A stretch of 50,433 bases of DNA, from assembly GCF_002412335.2 (NCBI RefSeq), contig NZ_NXIB02000007.1, positions 1 through 50,433 on the forward strand, written 5' to 3'. Origin of the DNA: Tychonema bourrellyi FEM_GT703 (GTDB lineage: Bacteria; Cyanobacteriota; Cyanobacteriia; Cyanobacteriales; Microcoleaceae). Within the stretch, counting starts at the first letter, position 1. Every line of letters starts with the position of its first letter. The notes below the pieces were generated by a model. It had not been told where the DNA came from. It saw only the letters and a program-made list of their open reading frames with translations, and ran no database searches. A program made the position numbers and the translations under genes. This document shows, one piece after another, positions 15,350-23,693 of this stretch.

Positions 15350-15994
15350 CTATTCCTTGCGCCCTAAAATTACTGGATTTTCGCGACCTGCCACACCTTC
15401 AATTGCAGCAATTGCCGCCTGGGAACCTGCGATAATATCTCGTTCTGCTCCACCGAGGTAAAGCCGTCCAAAACTACCCACAGCCTGAACCTCTAGGATG
15501 TTAATAGATGCGCCCTTTTCCGCTTCATTTGCCGCTAGTGCTGCATAGGCCGCCGGCTCTACTTCTAAGACATAAAGCGTTTGTCCCGCCAACAGCAACT
15601 GTCCCCGGCGGGTGCGGTTAATTAATTGCGTTTGGTGAGGGTCGATGTTGCGAATAATTTGGCTGGAAATAACTCGCGGTTTAATACATTCTTCTCTGCG
15701 AACTCCCATGAATTCTAAAATCGCTTTACCCGCAGCCCTGGTTTCCCCCTGCTGGCCCGAATGCACTTCCAGAAGGCCGTACAAACGTTCGACTATTTGC
15801 ACTCCAGGGCGCACGGAGGCGGATTTGAGGGCGACATCGGTAATTCGGTTAATTTCGATGCCGGGGGAGATTTCGATCCACAGCGACGCATCCCCCGGTA
15901 GTGGCAAGAATCCAGCGGCGATTGTGCCGATGTATGCTGCGTGCTGTGGCTGTAAATTGTCTAGAAAGACGTAGCTGCGTAGCTCTATGCCCAA
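15350..15994 (-). CDS. ccmP: Carboxysome shell pore protein CcmP (tandem BMC)
   Basis: A 214-aa tandem bacterial-microcompartment domain protein. It matches the beta-carboxysome minor shell protein CcmP of Synechococcus in length and in characteristic stretches I recall: MG(V/I)[12 protein letters not shown] at the start, [28 protein letters not shown] and the C-terminal FGRL(F/Y)LGG.ERDII. CcmP forms stacked trimers with a gated central pore and may admit larger metabolites such as RuBP and 3-PGA. As in other cyanobacteria it lies away from the main ccm cluster; no other shell gene is in the window. The downstream pentapeptide gene follows closely. Confidence 0.92.
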   Translation of the reverse strand: MGIELRSYVFLDNLQPQHAAYIGTIAAGFLPLPGDASLWIEISPGIEINRITDVALKSASVRPGVQIVERLYGLLEVHSGQQGETRAAGKAILEFMGVRREECIKPRVISSQIIRNIDPHQTQLINRTRRGQLLLAGQTLYVLEVEPAAYAALAANEAEKGASINILEVQAVGSFGRLYLGGAERDIIAGSQAAIAAIEGVAGRENPVILGRKE

Positions 15995-16247
15995 AAGTTT
16001 TTATCTCCGTCGATCGATCTGCAACTGTTTTAGGTGCAAGATCTGAGTGTACCGCACAAGGAAAGCTAGAAGATCGATCGCGGGTAAAGTTTGAGATCAA
16101 TCTATAGTGATAGCTGAAATTGAGCAAAGTTTACTGCTACAGGTGGATTTAACTTGAATTGGCGATCGATATAGTTGTGAGAGTTAAAGACTTTAATAGG
16201 AATTTCTTGACCTCCATCTTTGGGGGGCTTCTGTTTTATGAATTAGC

Positions 16248-16847
16248 TCAAGGAATCAATTCGCCCTCACAAATAAATAAAATAGTATTCAGAAAAGCTT
16301 TTAATTCAGGACAAACTTTAGCAGCATCCACAAGATTTTGTCCCTCTAATATTTTTTTAGCATCCCGTGCTTTATCATAGCTGCGACGTTTCCCTTGTTC
16401 AAATATTTCTTTAATCCGATCAGAAGGTGGATTATTGTGATTAACCAGTTCAGGATCACCGCTAGGAACCGCTCTATTACCTCCTGATATTTGCTGAATT
16501 TTTGACCAAAAAGGTAACAGCCAAGCTTCAAAGTCATAGGAAGCTGCATGAGGATAAAAGTTGGGATTTTTTCCCACCCATGCTGCCATTTTAGCTTTCG
16601 CATCGGCTGCATCTCTAAAATCTTTAGTACCTGTATAAACATCAGTTATTGCTATCACAGCATCATAACCATCTTTGTCTAAAAGATTTTCAACTACACG
16701 TTTTAGCTTGTCTTCTTTAGGAATACGACCGTGTTGAGGTTTAGTATCAAGTTTTGGCATTTGCTGCAAACGCGACTTCAAAAAACTTCGTAATATAGGC
16801 ATAAAAGCTGTTTCTGTCTTTCCTTCTACTATGATGGCAATCTTCAC
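16248..16847 (-). CDS. DUF4276-type (TOPRIM-like) partner of the AAA ATPase
   Basis: A 199-aa protein starting at GTG 16,847, whose first bases overlap the stop of the ATPase gene as GTGA. A GGAGG motif 6 bp upstream supports this over an ATG ten codons earlier. The opening KIAIIVEGKTETAFMP is the Glu-containing strand of the DUF4276/TOPRIM-like fold, and AITDVYTGTKDF at about residue 70 is the acidic strand. Next come ASYDFEAWLLPFW and PSDRIKEIF, typical of the family. It is translationally coupled to the ATPase. ATPase/TOPRIM-like pairs act in phage defence (PARIS, split OLD-type systems); a defence role is inference. Confidence 0.75.
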   Translation of the reverse strand: MKIAIIVEGKTETAFMPILRSFLKSRLQQMPKLDTKPQHGRIPKEDKLKRVVENLLDKDGYDAVIAITDVYTGTKDFRDAADAKAKMAAWVGKNPNFYPHAASYDFEAWLLPFWSKIQQISGGNRAVPSGDPELVNHNNPPSDRIKEIFEQGKRRSYDKARDAKKILEGQNLVDAAKVCPELKAFLNTILFICEGELIP

Positions 16848-17998
16848 GGTCTGCCTCCAATAATATTCATTGCCCAAAGTTGATCCAGGCTATAATCTGC
16901 TAACCAATGTTCTAAATCTATTGCATCAGCCCAAGTTAAAGTAGTGAGACCATCTTCAGAATCACAAACCAACACCTCGCGAGGTTCTAAAAATCGGATT
17001 AGCCGATCCGAATGAGTTGCTACAATTAATTGAGTTCTTTGAGCAGCTTCTCTCATGGCGTGAGCTAGTAGTTGTAACAACTCTGGATGTAAACTAACTT
17101 CCGGCTCATCAATCAGCGTGACAGCCGTCAAATCTCGACTTTGCAGTAGGGTTATCAACCAGAGAAACCGCAGTGTACCCTCGGATAGTTGGTGCATATA
17201 AAAAGGATGAGAAAAATTTCTATCCTTCCAAGTCATTGCTAAAGTTCCTGCCGCTACTGGGGGAAAACTTAACCTTTCAAAATCAGGAAATGCCACAGCA
17301 AGCGTATCTTCGATAATTTCAAATCGATTTGGATCTGTTTCTCGCATATAATAGAGGCATGAAACTAAATCTTCTCCCTTACTACCTGGCAAAGTTGCAG
17401 GCTGCATAGATTGAGGTAAACGGATGGGACTTTGAGGCGACAAATTTAATTCCCATGCTTTATAGAAACTGCATGAAGCTAAATTTTGCCTCAAGGTTTC
17501 GGGTTCCCGATACATCTTAGGAACTTGGGCGAGGGATGTTTCATAAGGACTGTGTTGCCAGTTTGGACGTAGTAGCCTTTCATCTTCTGGACTAAAATAT
17601 CTGACATCTAAACCGCGAGATTCAATATACTTAAAAGGTTGAATAGCATCGGGATTGCGCTGTTGAATGAGGGTTTCTAAACCAATTTCATAGAACTGAC
17701 CTTTGGTTGCAAGTTTGAGAGAATAGTTGAGCGGTTTCTGATTCTCTATAGGCATCGATAAGGAGATTGACACACTATCAGCCCGGTCTAATGTTACAAT
17801 CTGACTTATACCGCCTAACTCGGAAATTTTTGACTGTAACTGACCCTTGGCTGATGCTGCTAGAAGTGAGAATATTTCTAAAAAAGAACTTTTCCCAACA
17901 CCGTTAGCACCAATCATCACTGTCAAAGGTCGCATTTCTACCTCTGCCGAAAACAAACGGCGAAACCCATCGATCTTTAGATGCTCAAATGTGTTCAT
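16844..17998 (-). CDS. AAA ATPase of the RecF/OLD-like (AAA_21) group
   Basis: A 384-aa single-domain ABC-type ATPase. Walker A is IGANGVGKSSF (about 32-42); the ABC signature region is HQLSEGTLRFLWL (about 265); Walker B is TLIDEPEVSLHPELL (about 294-308), followed by the LIVATHSDRLIRFL switch His. The N-terminal FEHLKIDGFRRL is the usual opening strand of OLD/RecF proteins. It lacks a fused nuclease; the TOPRIM-like part is encoded by the overlapping next gene. Both are probably expressed as one unit from about 18,000-18,180. Comparable pairs in prokaryotes sense phage or act as toxin modules. Family firm, role inferred. Confidence 0.85.
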   Translation of the reverse strand: MNTFEHLKIDGFRRLFSAEVEMRPLTVMIGANGVGKSSFLEIFSLLAASAKGQLQSKISELGGISQIVTLDRADSVSISLSMPIENQKPLNYSLKLATKGQFYEIGLETLIQQRNPDAIQPFKYIESRGLDVRYFSPEDERLLRPNWQHSPYETSLAQVPKMYREPETLRQNLASCSFYKAWELNLSPQSPIRLPQSMQPATLPGSKGEDLVSCLYYMRETDPNRFEIIEDTLAVAFPDFERLSFPPVAAGTLAMTWKDRNFSHPFYMHQLSEGTLRFLWLITLLQSRDLTAVTLIDEPEVSLHPELLQLLAHAMREAAQRTQLIVATHSDRLIRFLEPREVLVCDSEDGLTTLTWADAIDLEHWLADYSLDQLWAMNIIGGRP

Positions 17999-18183
17999 AT
18001 TTTTTGTACTTGAGCTTGTAGAAGCTTAATATACATAATTTTACTTCGCCAGAACGCTTTTTTCGATGTGTCTACAAATTTCAACAGCCACGAGGTAATT
18101 AAGAATTAATTATTAAAAATCACAAAGTGTTCAAGTCTGTGTCAAAATGATTTTACGAAATTTTCTAAGTTGGAAAACTAACG

Positions 18184-18939
18184 ATGACTGTAAATCCTAA
18201 ATTGCAGCGCGCATTTGAGCAAGGCCGCGCCCTGAAAATTATCAGCGGTTTGAATAATTTTGATGCCGCCAGAGTTGCGGCTGTTGTCAAAGCAGCGGAT
18301 CTCGGCGGTGCAACATTTGTCGATATCGCAGCCGATCGCGATTTGGTAATCATGGCAAAAAAATTGACAAATTTGCCAATTTGTGTATCGGCAGTAGAAC
18401 CCGAAAAGTTTGTCTCTGCGGTAGAAGCAGGTGCTGATTTGATTGAAATTGGTAACTTTGACTCTTTCTACGCTTCAGGTCGCCGCTTTGAAGCTGCCGA
18501 AGTTTTGGAGTTGACTCGCGAAACGCGATCGCTACTTCCCCACATCACTCTTTCTGTTACCGTTCCCCATATTTTGACCCTGGATAAACAGGTGCAATTA
18601 GCCATAGAATTAGTTGCAGCAGGTGCTGATATCATCCAAACAGAAGGCGGTACAAGTGCTCAACCAGTTCACGCCGGCACCCTCGGATTAATTGAAAAAG
18701 CAGCACCTACTTTAGCCGCTGCCTTTGAAATTTCTCGCACCGTATCAATTCCCGTACTTTGCGCTTCTGGCATCTCAAACGTCACCGCACCCCTAGCTAT
18801 TGGAGCTGGTGCGGCCGGTATTGGTGTCGGTTCTGCTGTCAGTCAACTCAATAGCGAAATCGCCATGATTGCCGCTGTTCGCAGTTTAGTTGAAGCTTTA
18901 GCTAAGGTTGAGCGATCGCACTTAGCTACTTCAATTTAA
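18184..18939 (+). CDS. ycf23: Ycf23 / DUF561 TIM-barrel protein
   Basis: A 251-aa protein conserved across cyanobacteria and in red-algal plastid genomes as Ycf23. The sequence shows a TIM-barrel layout with regularly spaced strands (ALKIISGLNNFD, ATFVDIAAD, LPICVSAVEPE, DLIEIGNFDSFYASG, LSVTVPHIL, DIIQTEGGT, VSIPVLCASGISN, AGIGVGSAVS) and glycine-rich phosphate-binding ends. No established function is known to me. It has its own upstream region with no neighbour on the same strand for 100 bp before it. Confidence 0.9.
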   Translation: MTVNPKLQRAFEQGRALKIISGLNNFDAARVAAVVKAADLGGATFVDIAADRDLVIMAKKLTNLPICVSAVEPEKFVSAVEAGADLIEIGNFDSFYASGRRFEAAEVLELTRETRSLLPHITLSVTVPHILTLDKQVQLAIELVAAGADIIQTEGGTSAQPVHAGTLGLIEKAAPTLAAAFEISRTVSIPVLCASGISNVTAPLAIGAGAAGIGVGSAVSQLNSEIAMIAAVRSLVEALAKVERSHLATSI

Positions 18940-18962
18940 TTAACGGAATCAATGAGTTCTTC

Positions 18963-19012
18963 AGTCCTCTTAAGAGGACTTTAGCTTTGAGGCAGGGAAT
19001 TCATTCCCTGCC
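18963..19012. repeat. Perfect palindromes of the dispersed repeat family
   Basis: AGTCCTCTTAAGAGGACT (18,963-18,980) is a perfect 18-bp palindrome and GGCAGGGAAT-TC-ATTCCCTGCC (18,991-19,012) is a second one. The first recurs twice at 21,244-21,291 and the second at 21,303 and near 12-29. Together with the convergent gene ends they could serve as terminators. Confidence 0.8.
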
Positions 19013-19040
19013 GGACTATGGGACTGACAATTAGACTTCA

Positions 19041-19685
19041 TTAATGATTGATAAACCACGTTGAATAGTCATCCAAAAACTCATTATTCTGAGAATCTTC
19101 ATCACTGGTTACTAAATCCACTAAAGGCAACACAAATTCTTTGTGATCACTGAGACGCTTTACCTCTACAAGTATGCCCTCGTCATGATAGACCGAATCC
19201 TTAAACTGTTTAATTTCAAAGATATCTGTGTAAGAAGGTTGACTTTTTTTCAGTTTTTGATATTCTTTCTTGTTACCTGAATCTATCACATACTCTTCTT
19301 CCCAAGGAAAGTCTTGTCTCCCTGTGACATTACAGGGCAATTGCAGATTTTTCTTGAGATATGCTAAATATCTGACTAGATTTTCAATGCCGACATCAAT
19401 ACTTTTGGAATGCAATATTTTGGCAATCTTTTGATCGAATTCTTTGATATTAAAATGGATGATTCCATCTCTACCTGTGAGCATTTCCGGTTCAATTGAG
19501 TTAAATTCAGGGATTTCCATCAACAGCCGCTCCAGGCTATTTAGTGGTTTTGGTCTTCTGCCTGCTATAATAGTTTCATCAAGCTCGATCGGAGGAAGCT
19601 CTGCTTCCGAAAGTAGGGATTTGCTCTTATTTAGGCGATTGTCAAATTTAGGCTTTTTAAGTTTAGGCTTGTCAAATTTAGACAT
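19041..19685 (-). CDS. CcbP-like putative calcium-binding protein
   Basis: A 214-aa protein, started at ATG 19,685 (MSKFDKPKLKKPKF); the frame extends 30 codons further but that part overlaps the divergent gene's leader. The N-terminal 45 residues are Lys/Pro/Ser-rich. The C-terminal half (LVRYLAYLKKNLQLPCNVTG, then FPWEEEYVI, KSQPSYTDIFE, the ILVEVKRLSDHKEFVLPL core and the ending LDDYSTWFINH) closely resembles the family of Anabaena CcbP, an acidic calcium-binding protein, as I recall it. Many Asp/Glu residues lie in the conserved blocks. No signal peptide. Divergent from the DUF2301 gene. Confidence 0.5.
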   Translation of the reverse strand: MSKFDKPKLKKPKFDNRLNKSKSLLSEAELPPIELDETIIAGRRPKPLNSLERLLMEIPEFNSIEPEMLTGRDGIIHFNIKEFDQKIAKILHSKSIDVGIENLVRYLAYLKKNLQLPCNVTGRQDFPWEEEYVIDSGNKKEYQKLKKSQPSYTDIFEIKQFKDSVYHDEGILVEVKRLSDHKEFVLPLVDLVTSDEDSQNNEFLDDYSTWFINH

Positions 19686-19769
19686 AACTAGATCTGGTTG
19701 TACTGGTTTATCAATAAAGTATATCTTGACAGAAGTACATTCGCGTCTAATACATAGGAGGAAGCTACG

Positions 19770-20417
19770 ATGCAACTATTGAAATCCCCTGATGAATCCC
19801 CAGTCTATCAAGGGCAATTTGGTGAGTTTACGATTACTCAAAGCGATCGCACCGGAGTGATCATCTACCGCACAGGGTTAGGGGTAGCGGCTGCTTGTTT
19901 TGCGATCGGCACAACCCTCGTACTCCAACAAGGTGACAACCCGACAGCCATCCAAGCAATAACACCTATTTTTGCTTGTTTCTGGATAGCTTTAGGCGTT
20001 AGTTTGGCAACCATTCATATCTACATGATTGCGCTACACCGACTGTTACAGCTATTTTGGGCGATCGGAGGCGCAGCAGCACTTTTTGTCACCATACAAA
20101 GCACAGAACCCCTAGCCTTAGCCGTTTACGAACATCCAGCAACTCTATGGGGAATTGGTTTTCTGTTTGCAGCATTAAATGGCATCTATTTCAAAGAAGC
20201 TTTCTGCTTCAATCGTTTAGAAACCAAGTTCTTGACTCCAGGAGTTCCTTTATTAATTCTTGGACACATCTGGGGTTTCTTTACATTAGAAAATAAACAA
20301 TTATTGTTAGCAAGTTGGGCAGTTTTGTTTATCATATTTGCTGTACGGAAACTGTTTCAGCCAATCCCCCAGGATATCGGTGACAAAAGCGTTTTTGAAT
20401 ACATCAAAAATCAATAG
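19770..20417 (+). CDS. DUF2301-family integral membrane protein
   Basis: A 215-aa protein with about six or seven hydrophobic segments between residues 30 and 200. The opening VYQGQFGEFTITQSDRTGVI and the central HPATLWGIGFLFAALNGIYF and KEAFCFNRLE blocks are those of the cyanobacterial DUF2301 family. AGGAGGAAG, a strong ribosome-binding site, lies just before the ATG. Function is unknown. The gene ends directly in front of the 72-bp repeat array. Confidence 0.8.
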   Translation: MQLLKSPDESPVYQGQFGEFTITQSDRTGVIIYRTGLGVAAACFAIGTTLVLQQGDNPTAIQAITPIFACFWIALGVSLATIHIYMIALHRLLQLFWAIGGAAALFVTIQSTEPLALAVYEHPATLWGIGFLFAALNGIYFKEAFCFNRLETKFLTPGVPLLILGHIWGFFTLENKQLLLASWAVLFIIFAVRKLFQPIPQDIGDKSVFEYIKNQ

Positions 20418-20463
20418 ATATCTTCAAATCATGATTGTGAAACAGGATAGACATCTTTAATAA

Positions 20464-20734
20464 TGATTGTGGAACAGGCATCTTGCCTGTTCAATATTGG
20501 CTTTGTGGGAGATGCTGAATAGATATCTTCAATCATGATTGTGGAACAGGCATCTTGCCTGTTCAATATTGGCTTTGTGGGAGATGCTGAATAGATATCT
20601 TCAATCATGATTGTGGAACAGGCATCTTGCCTGTTCAATATTGGCTTTGTGGGAGATGCTGAATAGATATCTTCAATCATGATTGTGGAACAGGCATCTT
20701 GCCTGTTCAATATTGGCTTTGTGGGAGATGCTGA
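20464..20734. repeat. Four-copy 72-bp tandem repeat
   Basis: Four near-perfect copies at exactly 72-bp spacing (GGAACAGG at 20,471, 20,543, 20,615 and 20,687), preceded by a partial copy at about 20,430. Each unit holds the palindrome GAACAGGCATCTTGCCTGTTC, a variant of hairpins also seen near 23,601 and 41,466, plus GGCTTTGTGGGAGATGCTGA. The last copy runs straight into the YdcF-family reading frame and supplies its first codons. Confidence 0.95.
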
Positions 20735-21194
20735 TGCGATCGCCGAATTTAAAAAAGGCAAATATCGCCAACTGATTACCACAGGAACTCCCTTAAGTAA
20801 AGGCTACTATTTAGCTGAATATAAAAATTATGCTGAACTAACAGCCGCCACTTGTATAGCACTAGGATTCGATCAAGATAAAATAGTAGCAGTACCAGCA
20901 GCGAATGTTCTCAAATACCGTACTGCTGCTTCCGCGATCGCACTTCGCGATTGGCTTGCTACTTCAGCCTTAAAAGTTGATGCAATTAATCTTTACTCTT
21001 TGGGAACTCACGCCCGCAGAAGTTGGCTCATTTTTCAAGAAGTGCTAAATCCAGAAATTAAAGTTGGGATTATCTCTGCGGAAACGCAAGATTACAATCC
21101 CCAAGAATGGTGGAAATCTAGCGAAGGTTTTCGGACAGTCACAGGAGAAATTATTGCTTATCTGTATGCCCGTTTTGTGAGTTGGAAAACTTAG
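20679..21194 (+). CDS. YdcF/DUF218-family protein with repeat-derived 5' end (probably truncated)
   Basis: The 171-aa frame begins in the last 72-bp repeat copy (first ~17 residues, MIVEQASCLFNIGFVGD, are repeat translation). From DAIAEFKKGKYRQLITTG onward it matches the DUF218 fold: the TTG turn, a helix with ELTAATCIALGFDQDKIV, then VLKYRTAASAIALRDWL, INLYSLGTHARRSWLIFQEV and a C-terminal helix. The normal first strand (hydrophobic VLGG region) and any membrane anchor are missing. Family members usually have 200-250 residues. Either the gene is a 5'-deleted remnant kept open by chance, or expression now starts within the repeat. Confidence 0.65.
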   Translation: MIVEQASCLFNIGFVGDADAIAEFKKGKYRQLITTGTPLSKGYYLAEYKNYAELTAATCIALGFDQDKIVAVPAANVLKYRTAASAIALRDWLATSALKVDAINLYSLGTHARRSWLIFQEVLNPEIKVGIISAETQDYNPQEWWKSSEGFRTVTGEIIAYLYARFVSWKT

Positions 21195-21211
21195 ATATAA
21201 ACCGATAGTCC

Positions 21212-21396
21212 GACAGGGGTTGAAACCCCTGTCTCAAAGCAAAAGTCCTCTTAAGAGGACTGAAGAACTCATTAGTCCTCTTAAGAGGACTTTCGCTATT
21301 AGACAGGGAATTCATTCCCTGGCGCCAGGGCGGGCCCACAGACGGACTTGGCGGGCTTTCAGGCTTAAGTTGACACCAATGGGCACTGCCGTGTCC
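21212..21396. repeat. Composite palindrome cluster (copy of the window-start repeat)
   Basis: In order: GACAGGGGTT-GA-AACCCCTGTC (21,212-21,233), AGTCCTCTTAAGAGGACT twice (21,244-21,261 and 21,274-21,291), CAGGGAATTCATTCCCTG (21,303-21,320), then the GGGCTTTCAGGCTTAAGTTG and GGGCACTGCCGTGTCC blocks. The second half repeats window positions 1-78. It fills the space between the convergent YdcF and QueD-type genes. Confidence 0.85.
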
Positions 21397-21400
21397 TGAC

Positions 21401-22273
21401 CTACACCCCAGCCAAAACCGCTTCCGGCTGCTGACGTTCAGCCACCAATTCCTCTAAATCAGCACCGTAAATTTCACAGCTATTATTGGGACTTTCAATC
21501 AACTTAATCTTGTGCAACTCTGCGCCCAATTCCCGAATAGGCGATCGCAATAATTGCCCAATCCGCACCGCAATATTTTCCGCCGTCGGCACAACATTTT
21601 CAAAATAAGCAATATCCTTATTTAAAAAAGTATGATCGAAGGGTTCAACAACATAATCATCAATCGCCTTTTGTAAAGCTCCCAAATCCGCAATCATCCC
21701 AGTCCGCGCATCAATTTCCCCTTTCACTGTCACCTCTAAATGATAGTTGTGACCGTGACCACTAGGACGAGCACATTTGCCGTAAATTTCCGAATTTTCT
21801 TCAAAGCTCAAATCTGGACGAGCTAACCGATGGGCGGCGCTAAAATGAGTAGACAGAGTTAGATAAGCTTCCATTCCGTTTCCTAAATATTCGGCCCAAA
21901 GTTCTGGGTGTTCAAACAATTGAATTTTGCTCAGAGGCAAATGAGGAGCTAGCCGCAGCCAAATTTGCCGTGCTATGTTTTCGGTAGTTGGCAAAGTCTG
22001 CTCAAATTCCGGCCACGCTTCGTTAAGGTAGGAAAAATCGAGATCCTTGGTAACTTCCCGCTTAATGACGTGCTTGACATCCGACAGGTTCAGCACCATG
22101 CCATACTCGTCAAGCTTTCCGATCATGGAAACATAAAGGACGTAATTGTGTCCGTGTCCCGGTGCGCGGGCTGTTGGACCAAACCGCTCAAAATTCTCGG
22201 CTTCGCTCAACTCCGGTAGCCAGTAACGATGACTCGCCGAAAATTGTGCCCGACGATTGATGATGCACTGCAT
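21401..22273 (-). CDS. Tandem 6-pyruvoyl-tetrahydropterin synthase / QueD-family protein
   Basis: A 290-aa protein of two fused PTPS/QueD domains. Domain 1 (about 1-130) has FSASHRYW, APGHGHNY and a downstream HPELWAEY. Domain 2 (about 137-280) has FSAAHRL, ARPSGHGHNYHLEV, DHTFLN and a closing IKLIESPNNSCEIYG. The three zinc His are present in both (the H in FSAxHR and both in GHGHNY). The catalytic Cys upstream of GHGHNY is present only in domain 2 (YGKCARPSG); domain 1 reads FGPTARAPG. So one half is probably structural or altered. Family role: 6-carboxytetrahydropterin for queuosine, or another pterin product; the exact reaction is unclear. Confidence 0.85.
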   Translation of the reverse strand: MQCIINRRAQFSASHRYWLPELSEAENFERFGPTARAPGHGHNYVLYVSMIGKLDEYGMVLNLSDVKHVIKREVTKDLDFSYLNEAWPEFEQTLPTTENIARQIWLRLAPHLPLSKIQLFEHPELWAEYLGNGMEAYLTLSTHFSAAHRLARPDLSFEENSEIYGKCARPSGHGHNYHLEVTVKGEIDARTGMIADLGALQKAIDDYVVEPFDHTFLNKDIAYFENVVPTAENIAVRIGQLLRSPIRELGAELHKIKLIESPNNSCEIYGADLEELVAERQQPEAVLAGV

Positions 22274-22496
22274 AAAAGTGAAGTAAGGTAAGCTTGTTAA
22301 GTTCTGTAAACTTACTCTTTAAGCATAAACCAAATATCACGGATCGGTGACGAGTCTTGGAAAAAGTGCGATCGACTCTGAAAATTCGGAAACGCATTCA
22401 AGTGCTTTTTGAAATTTGAAAGAAGAAAGTTCGGCAAAGGATTGTGTAACGGATTTAACGGATGTCATATAGTTTCCGGTTGCACCGTCAGTAGAT

Positions 22497-22737
22497 AGTG
22501 TAGGTTGGGTAGAGCGCGAGCGAAACCCAACTCTTCTAAAATCCAGAGATAGTGTAGGTTGGGTAGAGCGCGAGCGAAACCCAATTCTTCTAAAATCCAG
22601 AGATAGTGTAGGTTGGGTAGAGCGCGAGCGAAACCCAATTCTTCTAAAATCCAGTGTTGGGTTTCGCTGACGCTCTACCCAACCTACGGAATCAGCTACG
22701 GAATCAGCCGTGTCCTCTATATCCGTTCGTTACAACC
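22497..22737. repeat. 54-bp tandem repeat (3 copies) with inverted arm and dispersed-repeat end
   Basis: Three copies at 54-bp spacing (TAGGTTGGGT at 22,501, 22,555 and 22,609) contain GGTTGGGTAGAGCGCGAGCG and AAACCCAA. An inverted version (GTTGGGTTTCGCTGACG, CTCTACCCAACCTAC) follows at 22,656-22,688. After it, CCGTGTCCTCTATATCC and CCGGAATTGATAT are the reverse of the element at 30,205-30,245. This is the content of the ~490-bp gene-free stretch 22,274-22,767. Confidence 0.85.
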
Positions 22738-22767
22738 GGAATTGATATGAAATGGTGACGTGAAGTT

Positions 22768-23445
22768 TTAACCTTTTATTTTTAATTCAGCTTGTGCTTC
22801 TCGCCGCAGTCTACTAGCAATTCTAAATAGTTCTTGACCTGTATGCAAGTGCCTATCATCGTAGTTTAAGGTAAATAAATGTAGTTCTTCTATGCCATCT
22901 CCGACTTGATTGATGCAGTGATAAAGATAAGCTGCAACTCCGGCTACGTTAGATGGATTGGGCATTGAACGCAAAACGTTTTGAGCTTTTTTGAGAAAGT
23001 CGCGACTTGTTTCGATATAAGTTTGAAATTTTTCGAGCAATTCGTCGTCAAAAGGGTCTGCTGATAATTCGTCAATTTCCTTTTTGAGTGGTTTCAATAT
23101 GTTGTTGAGAACTCGATTAATGGGCTTGTATACTTTAATTAGCCACTGTTCCATGTGTTCGTCAGCATCCCGTGCAGTTTGTTGTTGCTGGCGGCTGATG
23201 TTTTCATTGGATGTTGGTTGTGCTGGCTGTGGAGTTTTTGGAGCAATTTGGCGATCGTAGGATTGTCTCTGCTGGGCATCTCCTAGTATTTCGTAGGCTA
23301 CATTGAGGCGGACAATCTCTTCGTGACTTGCGGTTTTGCTGTTGCTGTCTGGATGGAATATTTTGACTAAACGGCGGTAGGCTTGTTTAATCTCGGCTTG
23401 TGTTGCGGTTGGGTTGATGTTTAGGGTTTGGTAATGATTAATCAC
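22768..23445 (-). CDS. J-domain (DnaJ-like) protein
   Basis: A 225-aa protein from GTG 23,445 (MINHYQTLNINPTATQAEIK). The N-terminal J-domain (about 1-65) has the HPD motif in RRLVKIFHPDSN and the usual YRRL, AYEIL and YDRQ blocks, so it should stimulate an Hsp70 ATPase. A Gln/Pro/Thr linker (about 70-95) and a helical C-terminal domain (about 100-225) of unknown function follow. The frame extends 30 codons upstream, but those codons come from an AACAGTT/AACAGTC heptanucleotide repeat, so I exclude them. The GTG has no good ribosome-binding site, leaving the start uncertain. Confidence 0.75.
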   Translation of the reverse strand: MINHYQTLNINPTATQAEIKQAYRRLVKIFHPDSNSKTASHEEIVRLNVAYEILGDAQQRQSYDRQIAPKTPQPAQPTSNENISRQQQQTARDADEHMEQWLIKVYKPINRVLNNILKPLKKEIDELSADPFDDELLEKFQTYIETSRDFLKKAQNVLRSMPNPSNVAGVAAYLYHCINQVGDGIEELHLFTLNYDDRHLHTGQELFRIASRLRREAQAELKIKG

Positions 23446-23490
23446 GGAAGATATGCTTAATGATATTAATTCCGGTTGCACCGGAATGAT

Positions 23491-23530
23491 GTTGACTGTT
23501 AACTGTTGACTGTTAACTGTTAACTGTTTG
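23491..23530. repeat. Heptanucleotide tandem repeat before the J-domain gene
   Basis: On the minus strand this reads about five units of AACAGTT or AACAGTC. It is open in the J-domain frame and would encode a QLTVNSQQLTVN-like leader. A palindrome GAACAGGC...GCCTGTTC lies further upstream at about 23,602-23,624. Confidence 0.8.
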
Positions 23531-23693
23531 AACAATACCGATGCAACAGGAAACGATATGAAGCAGAGGGTATTTTAGACATCTCCAAAAAAGCCACTAT
23601 TGAACAGGCTGTCCGGCCTGTTCCACAATAAATATGGTCGGTGTCTATTATACGCTCTGCTCTCAGTTTTAGGGATTCTAACACCCGATCGCC

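Noticed and set aside
20464..20734. CRISPR array
   Set aside because: The 72-bp units are identical throughout with no variable spacers, and no cas gene is in the window.
20429..20782. 117-aa minus-strand frame with repeated CSTIMIEDIYSASPTKPI
   Set aside because: Pure translation of the 72-bp tandem repeat.
22497..22690. CRISPR array or tRNA-like structure
   Set aside because: Only three contiguous 54-bp copies with no unique spacers, plus an inverted arm; this is a hairpin repeat.
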